From: Candidatus Avoscillospira stercorigallinarum
GTDB lineage: Bacteria > Bacillota > Clostridia > Oscillospirales > Oscillospiraceae
Assembly (NCBI GenBank): GCA_018713205.1
Contig: DVFN01000055.1
Coordinates: 1 to 43,446, forward strand
Length of the DNA stretch: 43,446 nt
Direction of reading: 5' to 3'
Below, piece by piece: positions 1 through 8,147 of the stretch (its first letter is position 1; each line of letters opens with the position of its first letter). The translations under genes were made by a program, and so were the position numbers. A model generated the notes under the pieces. It was not told the origin of the DNA. It searched no databases and worked only from the letters and a program-made list of their open reading frames with translations.

Positions 1-1
1 G

Positions 2-37
2 CGTATTTTTAAACTTTCTAAAAAGTTTAAAAATACG
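2..37. repeat. AT-rich perfect inverted repeat
   Basis: A perfect 16-bp inverted repeat (arms 2-17 and 22-37) with a 4-nt loop. It is made almost entirely of A and T in an otherwise very GC-rich region. It could be the terminator of a gene beyond the left edge or a protein-binding palindrome. No T-run follows the second arm, so the terminator reading is uncertain. Confidence 0.6.
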
Positions 38-51
38 TGTCGATTGAACGC

Positions 52-74
52 GAAGGGGGCTTTTTGCCCCCTTC
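52..74. repeat. GC-rich hairpin
   Basis: Perfect 9-bp stem (52-60 with 66-74) around a TTTTT loop. No U-tract follows, so it is not a classical intrinsic terminator. It sits between the AT-rich palindrome and the strong terminator at 131-161, so three hairpins lie in a row in the first 160 bases. Confidence 0.5.
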
Positions 75-130
75 ACACTTCCCCCGCTGCTCTGTCACAG
101 ACATCTTCAGCGAGGTTTTTCGACAGTCTG

Positions 131-161
131 AAGTGGTGCTGTGTGAACAGCACCACTTTTT
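131..161 (+). terminator. Rho-independent terminator of an upstream gene
   Basis: A perfect 11-bp stem (131-141 with 148-158) and 6-nt loop, running into a TTTTT tract (157-161). This is a strong intrinsic terminator on the plus strand. It probably ends a transcript that starts beyond the left edge of the window and insulates the esterase operon from it. Confidence 0.85.
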
Positions 162-174
162 CGCCCGGCAGACC

Positions 175-202
175 TTGCCTTTCTTGCGAAATCTGCTACA
201 CT
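175..202 (+). promoter_or_regulatory. Candidate promoter of the carbohydrate operon
   Basis: TTGCCT (175-180) and TACACT (197-202) are separated by 16 nt and lie between the terminator at 131-161 and the first gene at 232. Match to sigma-A consensus is moderate. The choice rests mainly on position; the overlapping TATAAC at 203-208 is an alternative -10. Confidence 0.4.
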
Positions 203-231
203 ATAACTGAACGCTCACAGGAGGCGCTTCT

Positions 232-1323
232 ATGCATTATCAATCCATACAGGAACTGTACGAAACGATCAGGCCTCTGGGCCGGACGCTGCCGGAGGCC
301 GGCGGGGGAACGCTCTGGTGCGACTGGACCCTCAGCGGCGTGGAGCTTCGGTTCCGGGGCACGACGCTGCTGGCGGATCTGACCGCCCTCCCCGGCGCGG
401 AGCTGGACCGGAATCCCTTCACCGGCGCGCCGGTGGAGCGGCCCACCTGGCCCTGGTGCGCCGTGATACTGGACGGGGCCGGGACGCCGTCGCGGGTCTT
501 TGAGGTGCCCTCGGACCGGGAGACCTGCCTGCTGTTTCACAGCGGCGACGCCGGGACCCATACCCTCCGGCTGGTCAAGCGGACCGAGAACGGCAAGGGA
601 TTTCTGGGCATCCGAGGCTTCTGGCTGGACGGCGAGCTGCTGCCGCCGGAGCCGAGCACGCGCCGGGAGATTGTGTTCATCGGCGATTCGATCACCTGCG
701 GCTTCGGCAACAGCACCGAGGAAAAGGACCGACTCTTTTTCGCCCAGGACGAGGACGGCTGGTTGTCCCACGGAGCCATTGCGGCCCGGCTTCTGGATCT
801 GGAGCCCACCCTCGTCAGCAGCTCCGGCATTGCCCTGACCACCTATGCCGGCTGGCCCCATCCCTACGCCATGGACCGGCTCTACGACTACGCCGACCGG
901 ATGCTGGAGGACAAGCTGGGCGTCGAGACGCTGACGCCCTGGGATTTCGCGGCCCATCCGGCGGACTATGTGGTGCTGAATCTCGGCACCAACGACGTCA
1001 ACGCCATGGCCCTGGAGGGCCCCGACGGGGCCGCCCACCATGCCCGGGCCTACGAAGCCTTCCTCCGCCATCTGCGGGAGGTCCACCCCCAGGCCCGGCT
1101 GATCTGCGCCCTGGGCAGCATGGACTACTATCTCTATTCCGACATCGAGCGGATCGTGGCCGCGTACCGCCGGGATACCGGCGACCGGGCGGTCTTCTGC
1201 TTCCGCTATCCCAAAATGGACATCGCCGACCCCGTCGGGGCCTGCGGCCATCCCCATGTGAATACCCACCGGAACATGGCCCGCGCCCTGGCCGGTTTTA
1301 TCGCCGGGCTGGACCGCGCCTGA
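232..1323 (+). CDS. SGNH/GDSL hydrolase, CE2-like carbohydrate esterase
   Basis: A 363-aa serine esterase, probably removing acetyl or other acyl groups from sugars. The C-terminal half has the SGNH blocks: GDSIT with the candidate nucleophile Ser153, GTND at 252-255, and a His-rich C-terminal block (HPHVNTH, 340-346) that should supply the catalytic His. About 140 N-terminal residues precede the GDS block and look like the small beta-sandwich that family CE2 esterases carry. No signal peptide is visible, so it likely acts in the cytoplasm. AGGAGG (219-224) lies 7 nt before the ATG. It is the first gene of a run with a Nif3-like protein, a GH3 and a GH13 enzyme, which suits deacylation of imported oligosaccharides. 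The family call is good; the substrate is unknown. Confidence 0.85.
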   Translation: MHYQSIQELYETIRPLGRTLPEAGGGTLWCDWTLSGVELRFRGTTLLADLTALPGAELDRNPFTGAPVERPTWPWCAVILDGAGTPSRVFEVPSDRETCLLFHSGDAGTHTLRLVKRTENGKGFLGIRGFWLDGELLPPEPSTRREIVFIGDSITCGFGNSTEEKDRLFFAQDEDGWLSHGAIAARLLDLEPTLVSSSGIALTTYAGWPHPYAMDRLYDYADRMLEDKLGVETLTPWDFAAHPADYVVLNLGTNDVNAMALEGPDGAAHHARAYEAFLRHLREVHPQARLICALGSMDYYLYSDIERIVAAYRRDTGDRAVFCFRYPKMDIADPVGACGHPHVNTHRNMARALAGFIAGLDRA

Positions 1324-1350
1324 CCGCAATCTTTAGAAGGAGTGTCATCC

Positions 1351-2205
1351 ATGAAACACTGTGACGTCATCGATAAAATCCTCGCCTACCACCCGAACCT
1401 GGAGCACTACCACGGCTGTGACGAATACAAGGCCGGCAACCCCGACGACACGTGCACCGGCATTGTCTCGGCTCTGGTGCCCACGGTGGAGGTGATCCGC
1501 AAGACCGCCGCCCTGGGCTGCAATCTGCTGATTACCCACGAGCCCATCTCCTACCAGACCCCCGACTTCCCCGCCTGGCGGGGCAGCTATCCCAACCGGG
1601 TCTTTGAGGAGAAGGAGCAGCTGCTGCGGGAGACCGGCATCACCGTCTGGCGGGACCACGACCATATGCACGCCCACCGGCCCGATTCCATCTTCACCGG
1701 CGTGATCCACGGCCTGGGCTGGGACGACTACTACCGGCCCATGAGCGGCCTGGGCGTCTTCCCCATCACCCTGCCCGAGACCACCGTGGGCGACCTGGGC
1801 CGGTACCTCAAGGAAAAGCTGTCTCTCCACGGCCTGCGGTATATGGGCAACCCCGCCGACAAGATCTCCAAGGTGGCCCTGGTGGGGCATCTGTTCCCCA
1901 ACTGCTTTATGCCCGAGGGCGTCGGCGACGACGGCTATTACCACGACTACGCCATGGAGATCATCCGCCTGATGGAGGAAGAGGGCGTCCAGGCCATCAT
2001 CCCCGGCGAGATCATCGAGTGGACCGTGCTGGCCTATATCCGCGACGGCATCGCCCAGGGCAAGCCCATGGCCTGCTACAATGTGGGCCACTTCAACTGG
2101 GAAGAGCTGGGGATGCAGTACGCCGTGGACTGGATCGGGGAGCTGGTGGACCACCAGGTGCCGGTCCACTATGTGCCCACCGGCGACGCCTTCTCCTATC
2201 TGTAA
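1351..2205 (+). CDS. Nif3-like (DUF34) dinuclear metal protein
   Basis: A 284-aa protein of the Nif3/DUF34 family, which binds two metal ions per subunit; its physiological substrate is not settled. The family's N-terminal metal block is seen as LLITHEPISY and the C-terminal one as CYNVGHFNWEELG. The central HDHMHAHRPD stretch is also rich in possible ligands. The family has been annotated GTP cyclohydrolase I type 2, but that activity should not be assumed. The start is the ATG at 1351, because AAGGAG at 1337-1342 is correctly spaced for it; an in-frame GTG at 1342 overlaps that ribosome site. It lies 27 nt after the esterase and 10 nt before the GH3 gene, so it is co-transcribed with sugar enzymes, an unusual setting for this family. 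Confidence 0.85.
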   Translation: MKHCDVIDKILAYHPNLEHYHGCDEYKAGNPDDTCTGIVSALVPTVEVIRKTAALGCNLLITHEPISYQTPDFPAWRGSYPNRVFEEKEQLLRETGITVWRDHDHMHAHRPDSIFTGVIHGLGWDDYYRPMSGLGVFPITLPETTVGDLGRYLKEKLSLHGLRYMGNPADKISKVALVGHLFPNCFMPEGVGDDGYYHDYAMEIIRLMEEEGVQAIIPGEIIEWTVLAYIRDGIAQGKPMACYNVGHFNWEELGMQYAVDWIGELVDHQVPVHYVPTGDAFSYL

Positions 2206-2215
2206 GGAGGCGGCC

Positions 2216-4792
2216 ATGGCAACCTATCACGCGCTGACCGACGCGGCCATGACGCCCCTGGAGCGGGCGCACCTGGACCTGGTGCGCCGTCTGGCCGGAC
2301 AGTGTATGGTGGTCCTGGAGAACGACGGCACGCTGCCGCTGGCGGAGCCGTGCCCGGTGGCGCTCTTCGGCAACGGGGCCAGAGCCACGGTCAAGGGCGG
2401 CACGGGCTCCGGCGACGTCAACGCCCGGTTCACGGTCTCCGTGGAGGAGGGCCTGGAGGCGGCGGGCTTCACCGTTACCACCAAGGACTGGCTGGACGCC
2501 CAGGCGGCGCTGACCCGGCGGCTCCATCAGGACTATTGGACGGCGGTGGAGGCCGAAGCGGCCCGCACCGGGCAGGAGCCCATGTTTGTCAGCTGGGCCG
2601 CCCCCTTTGTGCCGCAGGAGATCACGCCCTTCTCGGCGGCCTCGAATCCGGCGGGGGAGACGGCCGTCTATGTGCTGGCCCGGAACTCCGGCGAGGGCGC
2701 GGACCGGTTCCGGAGTCCCGGCGACTATCAGCTGCTGCCGGGGGAGCTGGCGCTGCTGACGGAGCTGGGGCGGCGGTACAAGCGGCTGATCGTCCTGCTG
2801 AACGTGGGCGGCGTGGTGGACGCGGCGGCCATCCGGGCCGTGCCCGGCGTCAGCGCCCTGGTCCTGATCGGCCAGAGCGGCGCCATGGGCGGCCACGCCG
2901 TGGCCGACGTGCTCCTGGGGAAGACCGACCCCTCGGGCCGTCTGGCGTCCACCTGGGCCAAGACCTATGCGGACTACCCGGCGGCCGCCACGTTCAGCCA
3001 CAACGGCGGCCAATGGCACGAGGCCTATTACCGGGAGAGCATCTACGTGGGCTACCGGTATTTCGACACCTTCGGCGTGGAGCCCCTCTATCCCTTCGGC
3101 TACGGCCTGGGCTACGCCTCCTTCTCCCGGGAGACCGTGGAGGCCGACGCCGACGAGCACGGCGTGCGGCTCCAGGTGCGGGTCGTCAATACCGGCACCC
3201 GTCCCGGTCGGGAGGTGGTGCAGGTCTATGCCGCCGCGCCCTATTATGCGCTGGAGAAGCCCCGGCAAGTGCTGACGGCCTTCGGCAAGACCGGCCTGCT
3301 GGCCCCCGGCGAGGCGGAGACCTTGTCGCTGACCTTCCCGCTGGAGCGGCTGGAGAGCTTTTCCGCGGAACGGTGCGCCTATGTGCTGGAGCGGGGCGAC
3401 TATCTCATCCGCGTGGGCCGCCACAGCCGGGATACCGAGCCGGTGCTGCGGCTCCGGCTGGACGGCGACGCCGAGACCCGGCGGGTCCGGCATATCTGCC
3501 CCCTGGAGGAGCCGATGGAGACTCTGTCCCGGCGCAGCGCGCCGGTCCCGGCGGAGGAGCGGGCGGAGCCGCCGACGGTGATTTTGGCGGCGGACCGGAT
3601 TCCCGCCGAAACCGTGGCCTATGCCGGAGAGCCCGCGCCCCTGCCGGAGCCGGACGCCGGCCATATCATCACCCTGGCGGACGTCCGCGCCGGGCGGTAC
3701 ACGCTGGAGCAGCTGACGGCCCAGCTGACCGTGGCGGAGCTGGCGGACCTGTGCGTCGGCGCGGCCCGCGCCGGGGAGGCCGGCGCCGGTCAGGTGGTGG
3801 GCCGCGGGGCCCGGGCCGTCCCGGGGGCGGCGGGCGATATCACGCCGCGGCTTGCCTACCGGGGCGTGCCCGGCATGGTCAACGCCGACGGACCGGCGGG
3901 CCTGCGGCTGGCGCCCCGCTTCCGGGTGACCGCCGCCGGTGAGATTCTGGCCCCCTCCAAGGCGTTCAGCGAGTATCTGGAGGAATTTCCGCCCAAGGCC
4001 GAGGGCGACGTGGATTACTACCAGTTCTGCACGGCCATCCCCGTGGCGTCGCTGCTGGCCTGCTCCTGGGACCTGGAACTTCTCGAGACCATGGGCGACC
4101 TGGTGGGGGCGGAAATGGCCCGCTACGGCGTCCGCACCTGGCTGGCGCCGGGCATGAATCTCCACCGGGACCCCCTCTGCGGCCGGAACTTTGAATACTT
4201 CTCCGAGGACCCGGTCCTCAGCGGCCTGTGCGCCGGGGCGGAGGTCCGGGGCGTCCAGCGCCATCCGGGGGCGGACGGCTGCATCAAGCACTTCTTCGCC
4301 AACAACCAGGAGGACAACCGGATGTCGGTCAACGAGCACATCGATGAGCAGGCGCTGCGGGAGCTCTATCTGCGGAACTTCGCCCTCGCCATCGAGACCG
4401 GCAGCCCGGCGTCGCTGATGACCTCCTACAACCTGGTCAACGGCGTCCACACGGCCAACAGCTACGACGCCATCACAGCCTACGCCCGGGAGGAGCACGG
4501 CTTTTCCGGCTTCGTCATGACCGACTGGTCCACCTCCAGCGCGGAGATCACGGCCCTGGTCAGCCGTCCGGATTCCTATCACCGCTGCGCCTCCTCGCCG
4601 GCGTGCATCCGGGCGGGCAACGACCTGCAAATGCCCGGCACCCAGGAGAACGTGGACGACATCATCGCCGCCGTGGAAGACGGCACGCTGCCGGTGGGCT
4701 GCCTCCAGCGCTGCGCCCTGCGGATTCTGGCGGCGGTGCTGCGGGACCCCATGTTTGAAACCATCCATTGTAATACGGGAGGAGCAATATGA
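2216..4792 (+). CDS. Glycoside hydrolase family 3, domain-swapped (beta-glucosidase-like)
   Basis: An 858-aa GH3 enzyme that should hydrolyse terminal beta-linked sugars from oligosaccharides. The domain order is reversed from the usual one. The GH3 C-terminal domain comes first (about 35-300, with a KGGTGSGDVN loop at 60-69). A fibronectin-III-like domain follows (about 315-395), then the TIM-barrel catalytic domain (about 505-850). In the barrel, CIKHFFANNQEDNR holds the Lys691-His692 pair, and GFVMTDW places the nucleophile at Asp770. Some Firmicutes beta-glucosidases share this order. There is no signal peptide, so it is cytoplasmic. AAGGAGG (2204-2210) precedes the ATG at 2216. The stop overlaps the next start (ATGA), so translation is probably coupled to the GH13 gene. 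Confidence 0.9.
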   Translation: MATYHALTDAAMTPLERAHLDLVRRLAGQCMVVLENDGTLPLAEPCPVALFGNGARATVKGGTGSGDVNARFTVSVEEGLEAAGFTVTTKDWLDAQAALTRRLHQDYWTAVEAEAARTGQEPMFVSWAAPFVPQEITPFSAASNPAGETAVYVLARNSGEGADRFRSPGDYQLLPGELALLTELGRRYKRLIVLLNVGGVVDAAAIRAVPGVSALVLIGQSGAMGGHAVADVLLGKTDPSGRLASTWAKTYADYPAAATFSHNGGQWHEAYYRESIYVGYRYFDTFGVEPLYPFGYGLGYASFSRETVEADADEHGVRLQVRVVNTGTRPGREVVQVYAAAPYYALEKPRQVLTAFGKTGLLAPGEAETLSLTFPLERLESFSAERCAYVLERGDYLIRVGRHSRDTEPVLRLRLDGDAETRRVRHICPLEEPMETLSRRSAPVPAEERAEPPTVILAADRIPAETVAYAGEPAPLPEPDAGHIITLADVRAGRYTLEQLTAQLTVAELADLCVGAARAGEAGAGQVVGRGARAVPGAAGDITPRLAYRGVPGMVNADGPAGLRLAPRFRVTAAGEILAPSKAFSEYLEEFPPKAEGDVDYYQFCTAIPVASLLACSWDLELLETMGDLVGAEMARYGVRTWLAPGMNLHRDPLCGRNFEYFSEDPVLSGLCAGAEVRGVQRHPGADGCIKHFFANNQEDNRMSVNEHIDEQALRELYLRNFALAIETGSPASLMTSYNLVNGVHTANSYDAITAYAREEHGFSGFVMTDWSTSSAEITALVSRPDSYHRCASSPACIRAGNDLQMPGTQENVDDIIAAVEDGTLPVGCLQRCALRILAAVLRDPMFETIHCNTGGAI

Positions 4793-6573
4793 GCGACTAT
4801 CAACAGCGCTTTGCCCGCCATGGGGCGGAGCTTCGCGCCATCTATCTGGAACTCTACCACGACGAACACGCCTATGACTATTTCTGCTCCATGCTGGAGC
4901 GGATGTACGGCCAGCGGAGCAAGGCCCTCCGGGCCCTGGACGCCGAACGGGAGAAGAACCCGCATTGGTATAAGGACCAGAAGATGCTCGGCATGCAGCT
5001 CTATACCCAGTGCTTCGGCGGCACGCTGAACGGGGTCCGGGCGCATCTGGACTATCTCCGGGAGACCGGGGTCAACTACCTGCATCTGATGCCGCTGCTG
5101 GAGAGCCCCGAGGGCAAGAGCGACGGCGGCTATGCCGTGTCCGACTTCCGCCGGGTGCAGCCGGACCTGGGGACCATGGAGGACCTGGCGGCCCTGACCG
5201 CCGAGTGCCACGAAATGGGCATGGCGGTCTGCGTGGACTTTGTGATGAACCACACCAGCGACGAGCACGACTGGGCCCGGCGCGCCAAGGCCGGGGAGGC
5301 GGAGTATCAGCAGCGGTACTTCTTCTTCGACAACTGGGATGTGCCCAACCAGTTCGAGCAGACCGTGCCCCAGGTGTTTCCCACCACGGCCCCGGGCAGC
5401 TTCACCTGGTGCCCCGAGGCGGGGAAGGTGGTCATGACCAGCTTCTATCCCTTCCAGTGGGATCTGAACTACGGCAACCCCACGGTTCTCAACGATATGA
5501 CCGAGAATATGCTCTTCCTCTGCAACCAGGGCATCGACGTGATCCGTCTGGACGCGGTGCCCTACATCTGGAAGCAGCTGTGGACCAACTGCCGCAACCT
5601 GCCCCAGGTCCACCAGCTGGTGCGGCTGATGAATCTGGCCATCACGGTGGTCTGCCCCGGCGCGCTGCTGCTGGGCGAGGTGGTCATGGAGCCGGACAAG
5701 GTGGTGCCCTACTTCGGCACGCCGGAGAAGCCGGAGTGTCAGATGCTCTATAATGTCACCACCATGTGTACCACCTGGCACACCGTGGCCACCCAGGACG
5801 CCCGGCTGCTGCGCCATCAGATGGACACGGTCTTCGCCCTGCCCCGGCAGTATACCTTCCTCAACTATCTCCGCTGCCATGACGACATCGGCTGGGGCCT
5901 GGACTACGGCTTTCTGCGGCAGTTCGGCGTGGACGAGGTGGCCCACAAGCGGTTCCTCAGCGACTATTTCCAGGGCAAGTGCTTTGACAGCGAGGCCCGG
6001 GGCGAGCTCTACAACGACGACCCCCGGCTGGGCGACGCCCGCCAGTGCGGCACCACCGCCTCCCTCTGCGGCCGGGAGACCGGCTCCGAGATGAGTCTGC
6101 GGCTGGATATCGCCCTCCACGCCTTCCTGCTGACCCAGTCGGGCCTGCCGATTCTCTACAGCGGCGACGAGCTGGGCCAGTGCAACGACTACAGCTACCA
6201 CGACGATCCCCTCAAGCGGGACGACAGCCGCTACCTCCACCGGGGCAAGTTCGACTGGGACGCCGCCGCCCGGCGGGAGGAGAACCCCATCTATACCGCC
6301 CTCCAGGACCTGGAGGCCCTTCGCCGGACGGAGCCGGTCTTCCATGCCGACGCCGACGTCTGGACCCTGGAGCCCTATAACGACCATATTCTGGGCATCG
6401 GCCGGTACTACCGGGGCCAGAAGCTGCTGGCGCTGTTCAACTTCGCCCGGACGCCGCAGACGGCCTATCTGTCCGAGCAGGGCCAGTTCCGGGACCTGGC
6501 CACCGGCGAGACCCTGTACGTGCAGTCGGTTCCCCTGGAGGCCTGCGGCTATCGCTGGCTGCTCCAGGGCTGA
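4789..6573 (+). CDS. GH13 subfamily 4 enzyme, amylosucrase / sucrose hydrolase-like
   Basis: A 594-aa alpha-amylase-superfamily enzyme of the amylosucrase branch, acting on sucrose or related alpha-glucosides. It may transfer glucose to an alpha-glucan or simply hydrolyse the substrate. Family blocks are clear: GVNYLHLMPLL, DGGYAVSDFR, VDFVMNH, IRLDAVPYIWK with the nucleophile Asp255, LLGEVVMEPDKVVPY with the acid/base Glu297, and CHDDIGW with the transition-state Asp365. A helical N-terminal segment of about 85 residues and a C-terminal beta-domain flank the barrel. Length is a little below the roughly 630 aa of classical amylosucrases. It overlaps the GH3 stop by 4 nt and is last in the operon. 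It ends only 4 nt from the convergent spoVAC gene. Transferase versus hydrolase activity cannot be told from sequence. Confidence 0.88.
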   Translation: MSDYQQRFARHGAELRAIYLELYHDEHAYDYFCSMLERMYGQRSKALRALDAEREKNPHWYKDQKMLGMQLYTQCFGGTLNGVRAHLDYLRETGVNYLHLMPLLESPEGKSDGGYAVSDFRRVQPDLGTMEDLAALTAECHEMGMAVCVDFVMNHTSDEHDWARRAKAGEAEYQQRYFFFDNWDVPNQFEQTVPQVFPTTAPGSFTWCPEAGKVVMTSFYPFQWDLNYGNPTVLNDMTENMLFLCNQGIDVIRLDAVPYIWKQLWTNCRNLPQVHQLVRLMNLAITVVCPGALLLGEVVMEPDKVVPYFGTPEKPECQMLYNVTTMCTTWHTVATQDARLLRHQMDTVFALPRQYTFLNYLRCHDDIGWGLDYGFLRQFGVDEVAHKRFLSDYFQGKCFDSEARGELYNDDPRLGDARQCGTTASLCGRETGSEMSLRLDIALHAFLLTQSGLPILYSGDELGQCNDYSYHDDPLKRDDSRYLHRGKFDWDAAARREENPIYTALQDLEALRRTEPVFHADADVWTLEPYNDHILGIGRYYRGQKLLALFNFARTPQTAYLSEQGQFRDLATGETLYVQSVPLEACGYRWLLQG

Positions 6574-6577
6574 CGCG

Positions 6578-7018
6578 CTACAGGGTCAGCAGCCAGTACA
6601 CCAGCCCGTAGACCACGCTGGCCCCGACGCCGAAGACCAGCACCGGTCCGGCGATGGCGAAGATCTTCACCGCCGTGCCGGTGACGAGGCCCTCGGACTT
6701 GAATTCCATGGCCGGGGAGACCACGGCGTTGGAAAAGCCGGTGATGGGGACCAGGGTCCCGGCGCCGCCCAGCTGGGCCAGATTGTCGTAGAGGCTCAGG
6801 GCCGTCAGCGCCGCGCCGAAAAAAACCAGGAGTATCGACGTGGCCGTGCCCACCTGGTCCTCGGGGACGCCCCAGGCGGTCAGCCGGTTCATAATCACTT
6901 GGCCGAGGGTGCAGATCAGACCGCCGATGCAGAAGGCCCCCAGCAGATCCCGCCCCAGAGGCGAGTTGGGCGACATGGTCTTGACATAGGCGGCGTATTG
7001 CCGTTTCGTTAGCTGCAT
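6578..7018 (-). CDS. spoVAC: Stage V sporulation protein AC (SpoVAC)
   Basis: A 146-aa integral membrane protein of the SpoVA channel that moves dipicolinic acid across the inner forespore membrane during sporulation and germination. Family signatures are the start of the first hydrophobic segment (GAFCIGGLICTLGQ), the GTLVPITGFSN motif and SPAMEFKSEGLVTG, followed by two more hydrophobic segments. In Bacillus, spoVAC sits in a spoVA operon with spoVAD and spoVAEb; here it stands alone. GGAGGAG (complement of 7026-7032) is 7 nt upstream of the ATG. The gene is divergent from ldhA across a 78-nt gap and convergent with the GH13 gene. It would be expected to depend on a forespore sigma factor, but no such promoter was identified with confidence. 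Confidence 0.92.
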   Translation of the reverse strand: MQLTKRQYAAYVKTMSPNSPLGRDLLGAFCIGGLICTLGQVIMNRLTAWGVPEDQVGTATSILLVFFGAALTALSLYDNLAQLGGAGTLVPITGFSNAVVSPAMEFKSEGLVTGTAVKIFAIAGPVLVFGVGASVVYGLVYWLLTL

Positions 7019-7096
7019 GGATGATCTCCTCCGAAAGTTTTGATGGTAGTTTTTCCGGATCTGTGGTAAACTAGTCAAAAAGGAGGATGCGTTGCC

Positions 7097-8083
7097 ATGA
7101 AAATTGTATTTTTCGCAGCCAAGCCCTATGATAATCAATCGTTCCTCCAGCTGGCCGGCCAGTACCCCCAGCTGGAGCTGGAGTTCTGGGAGACCGAGCT
7201 CTCGCCCAAGACCGCCGCTTATCTCTCCGACACCGAGGCCGTCTGCGCCTTCGTCAGCTCCGACGTCTCCGCGCCGGTGCTGGAGGTCCTCCATGACCGG
7301 GGCGTCAAGCTGGTGCTGATGCGCTGCGCGGGCTTCAATAACGTGGATCTGGAGGCCGCGACCCGGCTGGGAATCCGGGTCATGCGGGTGCCGGGCTACT
7401 CCCCGGAGGCGGTGGCCGAGCACGCCATGGCCCTGGCGCTGGGCGTCGGACGCCGGCTGCACAAGGCCTATATCAAGGTCCGGGAGAACAATTTCAGTCT
7501 CCAGGGCCTCCAGGGCGTCAACTTTTTCGGCAAAACCGCCGGCATCGTCGGCACCGGCAAGATCGGTGCGGCTATGGCCAAAATCTGCCGCGGTTTTGGG
7601 ATGAAGGTCCTGGGCTATGACCAGTACCACAATCCGGATCTGCCCTTTGTGGAGTATGTGGACCTGGATACCCTGCTGGCCCAGAGCGACCTGATCTCCC
7701 TCCACTGCCCGCTGCTGGACAGCACCTACCACATGATTAACCTGGAATCCATCCAGAAAATGAAGAACGGCGTGATCCTGGTCAATACCTCCCGGGGCGG
7801 CCTGATTAAGACCGACGACCTGATCGCCGGCATCCGGGAGAATAAGTTCTTCGGCGTGGGCCTGGATGTCTACGAGGAGGAGACGCCCAACGTCTTCGAG
7901 AACCGGGAGAACGAGATCCTGATGCACTCCACCACCGCCCGGCTCCTGTCCTTCCCCAACGTCATCGTCACCTCCCACCAGGGCTTCTTTACCGACGAGG
8001 CCCTGGAGGCCATCGCCGCCACGACGCTCAACAACGCCATGGCCTACCTTCGCGGCGAAAAGGCCGGTACCGAGCTCAATTGA
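7097..8083 (+). CDS. ldhA: D-lactate dehydrogenase
   Basis: A 328-aa NAD-dependent D-2-hydroxyacid dehydrogenase, expected to reduce pyruvate to D-lactate and regenerate NAD during fermentation. The catalytic triad is Arg233 (NTSRGG), Glu262 (DVYEEE) and His294 (SHQGFFT); the spacing equals that of the well-studied Lactobacillus D-lactate dehydrogenase. The Rossmann motif VGTGKIG lies near residues 152-158. AAGGAGG at 7080-7086 sets the ATG at 7097. It is a single-gene unit closed by the hairpin at 8094-8130. Related 2-hydroxyacid dehydrogenases such as 2-hydroxyisocaproate dehydrogenase are the main alternative. Confidence 0.88.
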   Translation: MKIVFFAAKPYDNQSFLQLAGQYPQLELEFWETELSPKTAAYLSDTEAVCAFVSSDVSAPVLEVLHDRGVKLVLMRCAGFNNVDLEAATRLGIRVMRVPGYSPEAVAEHAMALALGVGRRLHKAYIKVRENNFSLQGLQGVNFFGKTAGIVGTGKIGAAMAKICRGFGMKVLGYDQYHNPDLPFVEYVDLDTLLAQSDLISLHCPLLDSTYHMINLESIQKMKNGVILVNTSRGGLIKTDDLIAGIRENKFFGVGLDVYEEETPNVFENRENEILMHSTTARLLSFPNVIVTSHQGFFTDEALEAIAATTLNNAMAYLRGEKAGTELN

Positions 8084-8093
8084 TGGCCTTCGC

Positions 8094-8130
8094 AAAACGC
8101 CCCTACAGTCCGACGGCTGTGGGGCGTTTT
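8094..8130 (+). terminator. Terminator after ldhA
   Basis: A 10-bp stem AAAACGCCCC (8094-8103) pairs with GGGGCGTTTT (8121-8130), with a second inner stem ACAG/CTGT. The 3' arm ends in TTTT. The A-run on the left makes it potentially bidirectional. It lies 11 nt after the ldhA stop. Confidence 0.85.
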
Positions 8131-8147
8131 GTATATGGGTCCGCCCC

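Noticed and set aside
44..382. Plus-strand 112-aa frame at the left edge
   Set aside because: It runs through two hairpins and a terminator and into the esterase in another frame, with no ribosome site.
2093..4768. Long minus-strand open frame of 891 aa opposite the GH3 gene
   Set aside because: It is antisense to a gene with clear motifs and ribosome site. Its composition (rich in Gly, Arg, Ala, His, Gln) is the usual mirror of GC-rich coding DNA. The same applies to the long minus-strand frames at 4579-6387, 12547-14703, 18068-19249, 21713-23026, 34300-35871 and 37175-38485.
6567..6592. Possible terminator between the GH13 gene and spoVAC
   Set aside because: GCTGAC and GTCAGC can pair, but the stem is only 6 bp and there is no T-run on either strand. 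Much of it lies within the coding ends.
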